In this document: positions 57,651 through 64,000 of the stretch, one piece after another
Position numbering within the stretch: position 1 is the stretch's first letter
How the letters are laid out: the number at the start of each line of letters is the position of its first letter
From: Allacma fusca
Lineage: Eukaryota > Arthropoda > Collembola > Symphypleona > Sminthuridae
Direction of reading: 5' to 3'
Length of the DNA: 64,000 nucleotides
NCBI GenBank assembly: GCA_947179485.1
Contig: OX359250.1
Span: forward strand, 13,560,539-13,624,538
Notes under the pieces: generated by a model
Told to the model about the DNA's origin: nothing
The model's database searches: none
The model's input: only the letters and a program-made list of their open reading frames with translations
Made by a program: the position numbers and the translations under genes

Positions 57651-60600
57651 TCACACGTCCGTTGGCCGCACTCCACTTGTACTTGCAAGTTGTACATCCG
57701 TCACCATGATTCGAGGTTGTTTCTTGGAGTTGGAACTCTCATTACGACTAGTTTCTTTGCCAACATGAGAGCTTAGGAGTTGACTAGGAGCGACCGGCGT
57801 AGGTGCTATGGACTGTCCATTTGAACGTAGAATTTTCGGATAATATCTACCCATTTGTTCATTATCTAAGTATATTTTCCGAGACCCCCTACAGACCGGT
57901 GGTGCGACTGGTTCGGCCGTGCTAGCAGTAACTGGAACATTTGATTCTAATGGGGTTATTTCACTGGGCTCACCAGTTGTCCCTGCTTCATCATCCTTTC
58001 CCTTATCTACGGTGTCCATTTTCTGGAAAACATAAAGTAATTAAAAACTTTAAATACTTCCCAATTACGTTAATAATTGTAGTATACTTCTCATTTATTT
58101 AACCGCTAACCTTACCTGATAAGAAATTGGAGAGAAGTTGGTACACATATTGAAGAAAACCTGGCCAATAAAAAATGATGTAGTGATGCAAAAGCCAAGG
58201 ATAGAAAAAACTTGAAGTAATTTATTTGAATCATCCTGTTTCGTGTTGACGTAGGCTAGCATAATTATTTGCAGTAAAAACATAGTGACAACGACGAAAT
58301 TGATCGCGGTAACGTGCACCTCCTTCTCAACTTTGCAAGGTGCGTAGGCGAAGTAAACATTGTAACGATCCACATAATGCTTCATCACAGTGTACAAAAG
58401 ACCTGTAAATGTTCCAACACAAATAGCATCATGAACTGAACCTCTCAACTTGACTAAATGACATAAATACAGACAAAATCAATTGTTCAAAAAGTAATTT
58501 CGGAAAGAAGTACCAAAAGGTGTGATGATAGGACATATTAAACTGAAAACAATGAACATGGTAAAATTCAGCATTGTCCAAGCATACTGTGCTCCGAATT
58601 GAAAATCCCACAGTACGGATTTGCGAATGCTGTCCATTTCTGCGGAGGACTTGGCGAAACATAACTTAATTGCATAGCAAAATAACTCCGGAAGGCGCAT
58701 CAATTCCGACGTAGTTCCTAGGAAGGATGAAGTTATCACATAGTTGACGAAGAAAATTGAGTTGCCAGTGTAAAAAATGCAGTTCAAATTCAGGTCAGTT
58801 CCAGTGAAATAGGCAATAAAGCTACAAGACACAGAGACAATTAAACTGAATAAAAATGTTCGGCAAATTATTCCAGTAACTATTATTCCAATTAAAAGTA
58901 TAATTACCTTTGAGATCCTAGAGATGGTAAAATGATCACCATGAATAGTAAAAAAGTAAATGTTTTCACCATTCTTGATCTATTTTCAGCTGTTTTAGTC
59001 CAAAATCCTACGGCTCTGTCTGAGACAGATACCAGACTTGGCAGACTGACGGCAGTAATCCATAGCAGCATAGTTGGGACAGTATCGGTAAGTCCAACAG
59101 CTGCGAACATGCCCTGAAAACCAGAAAAAGAAACATTCCTGTAGCAAATATCCTGTACAAACAGCTACAATCAAAACATGTAGCATACGTTTTTGTGCTA
59201 TTGCAAAATTGCCGTGCTATACAATATTCTGTCAAAAACAACAAGTTTAACAAAATTAACTTACCAACTGGACAAAATTTTCTTTTATTGCTAATTTTTT
59301 GTTGATTCCATTCAGGATGAAAACCGGTGTGGAATAAACGATCACTAGAAGAATCAAAACGACGTTGACCAGAATGGCTTTGAAGTACCAAGCTTTGTAG
59401 CTTAGTGCAAGATTTTCCCTGTGTACAAAAATATCAATATCAAAAATTTGCCAAAGACTACAAAAATAACCCAGTCCAAGTAGGCTGTACAATATTTTCA
59501 CCAGATTTCAGAGGGTTTACCAATAAATGTCTTCTGGCAGCGGAGCGTAATTGACAATCCAATGGCTTGATTTTAGTTTCCGGCTAAAACTGGACGTGGG
59601 TCGCTGCTTCAAACATTTCGCTGTCAAGCGGTACTCAGTGACGACCCGATGTGCCATGTCCACAGATCTATAGGTGATAAACGCGATTCCTAATGGTCGA
59701 GCTAGAGCTCGTTTTCTTTCCAATTCCACAAATCTCCCATAGCGTTCCTCTTCTTTGTGGTAATATTCTATAGCATCAGACTGCAACCAAAAATATTGTA
59801 TTTAGACGTTTTTACATGCCCCAGAATATAAGCACTACTTAATAGAATTTAAAGTTCCAGTACAAACCGATTTTAGCCCACAAATTGAGCAGCAGCATAA
59901 CAGTTTGCCACAAGTATAAGGTCTCATCCGTGGTCTTTTCCCCTTTCTCTCGCAGTAATTTTCCCAGTATAGTCGAGCGCTGGATGCAGCATTCCTTTAA
60001 ACATAAATAATTCCCATGAAAATAGAAATAACAGCTTAGGGAATTTCTAATAGGGATCATGCATCAAAGTATTACACTATTATATAATTGTACGCATTTG
60101 CATTCATACTTTGAAAGTTCCGCGTTTCTCAGCCTAGAAATATTGTAGGCAAAGCTAATTTCTTCAATCTCAACGTCTGGATAAATTTCACTGCATGTAC
60201 AGACAAAATCAATTAGCTTATAGGGTACATAAGACTTAAGAAAACAAACTTAATTAAATTTAATTCATTGGTGAATACATACAGAAAATGTCTTTCAAGT
60301 TTATCGCACTGAGAATTTCTTTTCGCGATTCTAGAAATCATTACAGTTCTTGACATCACAGGATCTCGCTCAGCAAAAGCTAAACTTTTGGAAAAATGCC
60401 TCAAGACAGCCACTGTCACAATCAAATAGACGATCGTTAGTGAAACGTGGACCCAGAGCAGCTTTCCTCTGCAAGTATGGAAAAAGAAAAGTTATGAATA
60501 AATTGCATAGAAGCTACTGTAAAATTACTATAAAATACTAATTTTGACACTTGATATAGCTTTGAAAAATGAAATCAAGAATACCTCTCCCCTAAGTTTC

Positions 60601-61636
60601 TTATGGTTAGGCTCTGAAATTCGGTCAGATTACTTGCAGGGTTTCCTTGCGCATTTATAGGCAGAACTATCACAATCGAAACCACCATGATGACACAGCC
60701 AATGAATATTAAATGACGCTGGAAAGATAAGTAGTAAACCGCGTCGGGTCCACTCTTTGCCTCGATCTGAGCATCTCTGTACTCAAAAAACATTAATTAA
60801 TATGGAATCTGTGATACACTAACTTCACTGGAAAATTGCTTTCGAAAAGTTTTTACGTTAATCTTAATGTGGTAAGTATCCAACTGAACATCCCGCTGTC
60901 ATCAATAACAACTTCTAAAGGAGACCGTTGAACTTGCTGAGGATTTCTAGACCTTGCAAGTGAGTGCGGTGGTGCCTCACTGGTAACACCTCCAAATAGG
61001 ACGTCTTTATTGCTACACCAGAAAATAAATCAATTGTAAGACATGCACACACATTTATAAACCTTGCATTGCAACCGTTTCTAACCCACAATCGGTATTA
61101 ACATTCACTCTGCCTAATAATTTTATTGACAGATACAGCCAACATTTCACTATTTCTATATTATAAAATATTATGGAGTAGCAAACAATCATTCCAGTTG
61201 CTGAAAAGTTTTTAATACCTGTGACTGCCATCGCTAACTCCAACTTGCTGTACGAACGCAATCCGACCATAATTCCAAGCTTTTTTACGAATACACGAAA
61301 AAAGTAAAATCATGGACTGTAAAGAAAAACACCCAAACTTGAGCCAAAATTTAATTTCTATTACCTGAACAGAAGCAAAGAGCAACCTTTTAATTCAAAA
61401 ATGTAACTTTAATTTGATTTAACACGAGATTACAAATATTAAAATAAACTTACTACTGAACCAATAACATTCAGAATTATATGCTGAGGAATCCCTTCAT
61501 AACCAAAATTAACACCCTGAATTAATGTTTTGTTTGAAGAGGTATTTTTCCATCCCAAGTAAATAAAACACTTCTCTTCATTCGACGACTGTTTTGCCAT
61601 TCCTCGACCAACTCGTCCTTCCCCTCCGCCGCCCAT
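57651..61636 (-). CDS. Tmem63: TMEM63/CSC1-like (OSCA family) cation channel
   Basis: Thirteen exons: 61636-61454, 61316-61219, 61012-60857, 60776-60585, 60468-60283, 60190-60110, 59994-59868, 59780-59521, 59418-59265, 59113-58908, 58821-58514, 58402-58116 and 58022-57651. Every junction keeps phase, giving 869 residues (family about 800). Landmarks: WNYGRIAF (75-82) after the first membrane helix; VYYLSFQRH (159-167) at the second; the cytosolic loop with HFLEIYPDV, the RPYTCGKLLCCCSICG cysteine cluster (about 325-339) and SDAIEYYHKEEE; then PLGIAFITYRS. The pore-forming helical bundle runs from about 430 to 735 (ENRSRMVKTF, FFVNYVITSSFLG, DFQFGAQYAW, ICPIITPFG, HYVDRYNVYFAYAP). The family forms osmosensitive/mechanosensitive cation channels in plasma and lysosomal membranes. 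The last exon (123 residues) is a hydrophilic, less conserved tail. The first exon is Gly-rich and less certain; upstream non-coding exons are possible. Confidence 0.93.
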
Positions 61637-64000
61637 TTACTTCACGTAATATGCCTGTCGATCTAAAAATTCAAGAAGAATTTACTTTAAACCCCGTTCC
61701 TTTCAGTTACACATTTCTCAGCTGGTACTATGAAACAAAACCATAAAAATAATACAAACAAGTAATAATGCCGCATAAAATGACTAGTATTTTCACTAGA
61801 AACAACATGAATTACTGTAATGACATGGTTACCTGCTTATGTGATGTAACAGACATGCTGCTGTGAGGTTTGGTATTGCTGAAATCCGACAAAATCAATC
61901 AATCAAACCCATATTCGCTATGTACATTTGTATTTTCACAGTGCACAAAATCACACCATTTCTTCAGTTCTTCTTTCATACCATCACCGACCGGCCGGGT
62001 CCTCTTGACTGTCTCCACCTCTTCACCTACAAGATTCTCCTCTCCAAAAAGGAATCAAAACAGGTCCCCTTCCAGGATCCACGAACGCTGAATAAAAATT
62101 GGCAATGAGAGACTTTTCCCCCCTTCAAAATCTACATTTTCTACACTCCTTCTAGACGCGTTCACCAAAACTCCAGCTTAATCTGCAAAAACCAATTAAA
62201 TGCTAGTTCACTACGCACAAATCCATACAAATAACATATACATACACTGTCAGCTGTAAATGGGTGCAATCAAAATAATCAAACCGCATCACACCTATCG
62301 ATCGACGAGGTCTTTCTAGGACACTAATCTATACCCCATAATCTCAAATACTTCAAAAATACAAGATACAACTCCAATTAAAGTCTCACTCACGTTGGCA
62401 TGTCCCCACCACCACCACCACCACCAAGATCCTCCCAGATTTCCAGATGACCTTAAATCAGCCCCAACTCACTCGGAACTGTCTCCCCTCCTTCAATGAG
62501 TAACTAATATACAAAGCTACAAAATACTCCCAAAGGCTCTATAGTGCCACAAAAAATTATTATTTTGTATGGACGTTAGTTCGAATATGCGGCTAAGGCT
62601 CTTCTTGTTATTATTGCTCCAATCGATTCACTCCCAGAACGGAAATTGTCCCAAACGATGAATCCATACCGTGGACGAATTTTTTTTTTGAGACTCAAAC
62701 CCCAAGTCCTCCGACAATTCAAAACAATTGTATCCGGAACTACTCACAATAGAAAGCACACAACACAATATAAACACGTCCATTCAAAATACAACTAATA
62801 CTTCCGAAAGTTGGAACGACCTCCAGAGCAACGTAATCTCAATTATAATTTACAAGTCTCACATAGACCAGAAATTCAGGAAACATTAGACTGGGCTCAA
62901 GTTATACAAAAACACAATGATCATATATCCTGATCCTTCCCACGAACCTCCAAACATAAAAATGACTGGCTAAATTTCACATTTTTTTTTGGCATACTTA
63001 CACTTTTTTTTTTTTACTTGACTGTTTTGATACAGCACTGCTGTCTCACAAATTATGATTACTTGATGCAAACACGAGTATTTGGTTACTATTATTTAGC
63101 ACTCTGCACAATCCTGACTCACTCCTCATATAATTATTACATACGGAAGGAACAAAAATAACTATTATTATATCCTATTACATAAATTAAAAGTCCATCC
63201 TCAAGACGAGATGACTCAGACATACTCGGAGCTCCGAGGCTTTTAACAAAAAAAAATTTAGATTATTGAGTACAAATACATGAATTACCGCCACAAAACA
63301 CAACAAGGAAGTCTACCTGAACGCAGCTTCCGGTGTGGAGTGCTACGAGAGGTTCCAGTTCCTCCAACCCATTACAGATAGATATGTAATATAGTTTTGT
63401 GTGTGTGTGTGTGTGTTGGGGGGACGGACTGGTCTGAGAAGGTTCCTCCGTGGAAATAGGTTACTCAACAACTGGCCGTCTCACGTCTCACTGTGTAAGG
63501 CCACCCCTTAATTCATGCGTGCTCTCCTCACCGAACCGAATCCGTCAGAGACGGGCGTCTAAATTAAAAAGTCTAGGCCGGAACCTTCTATTTTTACACC
63601 GAACTAAATTCTTAATCATTCCACTTCGGACGGAATATTCTGTCTAATTAGTCCCGGAAAGAAAATACCAGTTTTACTCTAAAATAAATTAGGAGCTCTA
63701 TATGTACACAATAAGGCTAGGATAGGAGATATTACATATCAAGCGAAGCGTCAGCCGCAAATACGGTATATGAAACCGCATGCAGAAGTCAAGTACTAGT
63801 AAATCCATGTATAGTTTTTACCTCCCGGGTAAAATTTATTATAAGAGTATGTGTATACAGTATTAAACTCCGGGTCCGGGGTAGGCCGAGCTAGGGAGAT
63901 GGAATCATTACACTGGCATTGATTATGTGTATAGTAATGATTGTAGACACTTCTTGTGTCTTACTAATATAATAAGGCCAGACTCACCTTATTAACACAA
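61637..64000. other. Upstream of TMEM63, no gene recognised
   Basis: Likely promoter and 5' UTR region of TMEM63. It contains an (ACC)n run near 62407-62426 and a (GT)n run near 63402-63417. Small open frames at 61.9 and 63.5 kb lack domains. Confidence 0.5.
63402..63417. repeat. (GT)n microsatellite
   Basis: Eight GT dinucleotides in a row followed by a G run, seen directly. Confidence 0.85.

Noticed and set aside
59839..60060. Apparent frameshift in the TMEM63 cytosolic exon
   Set aside because: At first the family motif RPYTCGKLLCCC seemed out of frame. Re-reading the exact bases (GCGAGAGAAAGG) and using the donor at 59867 gives an exon fully in frame; the gene is intact.
1..64000. CRISPR arrays, bacterial operons, rRNA genes, canonical tRNA genes
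   Set aside because: None seen. Short periodic repeats are microsatellites, minisatellites or transposon ends, and the gene structure is eukaryotic throughout.

Overview
This window is a piece of a eukaryotic, almost certainly arthropod, nuclear genome. Host DNA is AT-rich, the genes have short GT-AG introns (mostly about 80-200 bp), and the gene set fits: chitin-binding peritrophin-like proteins, an HLH3B/TAL1-type bHLH factor, a three-dsRBD Dicer-partner protein and TMEM63. I lean towards a hexapod such as a springtail, but nothing in the window fixes the species. I rebuilt host gene models by matching splice sites, intron phase and family conservation; all of them read through without a break.

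Layout. 1-20 kb: mostly non-coding, with a TAL1/HLH3B-like bHLH gene (minus, 5.7-6.8 kb), a PRKRA/TARBP2/Loqs-like dsRNA-binding protein (minus, 10.5-13.7 kb), a possible tRNA-derived SINE relic (3.2-3.4 kb), and two small DNA-transposon-like elements (17.1-17.7 kb hAT-like; 18.57-19.38 kb pogo/Tigger-like with TA duplication). 20.7-24.4 kb (plus): a 13-exon prolyl oligopeptidase with complete Ser-Asp-His triad, but with an N-terminal signal peptide and a hydrophobic C-terminal tail that the classical cytosolic enzyme lacks. 26.4-27.2 kb and 53.9-54.8 kb (minus): two paralogous secreted, cysteine-rich, single-pass membrane proteins of Ly6/uPAR-like appearance. 57.65-61.64 kb (minus): a 13-exon TMEM63/CSC1-type cation channel.

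29,199-41,664 is a complete 12.47-kb Ty3/gypsy-like LTR retrotransposon on the minus strand. It has two 220-bp LTRs that I read as identical, a 4-bp GTAC target duplication, a primer-binding-site candidate and a polypurine tract. Gag (CCHC) and pol (RT, RNase H, integrase with GPY/F module) are clear. Unusual points: no recognisable aspartic protease; an integrase with a Pro/Ser-rich tail of roughly 750-800 residues; and, in the env position, two accessory genes, one coding for a CCHC zinc knuckle plus a BTB/POZ domain. A BTB domain in an LTR retroelement is the most novel candidate in the window.

41.9-50.0 kb is a three-copy tandem array of secreted peritrophin-like mucins. Copies 1 and 2 (2,306-bp period) encode the same 238-residue protein. 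Copy 3 carries a huge Pro/Thr repeat and encodes 925 residues. Copies 1 and 2 also carry an 875-bp hAT-type MITE inserted between the predicted transcription start and the ATG; copy 3 retains the empty target site, so the order of events can be read from the sequence.
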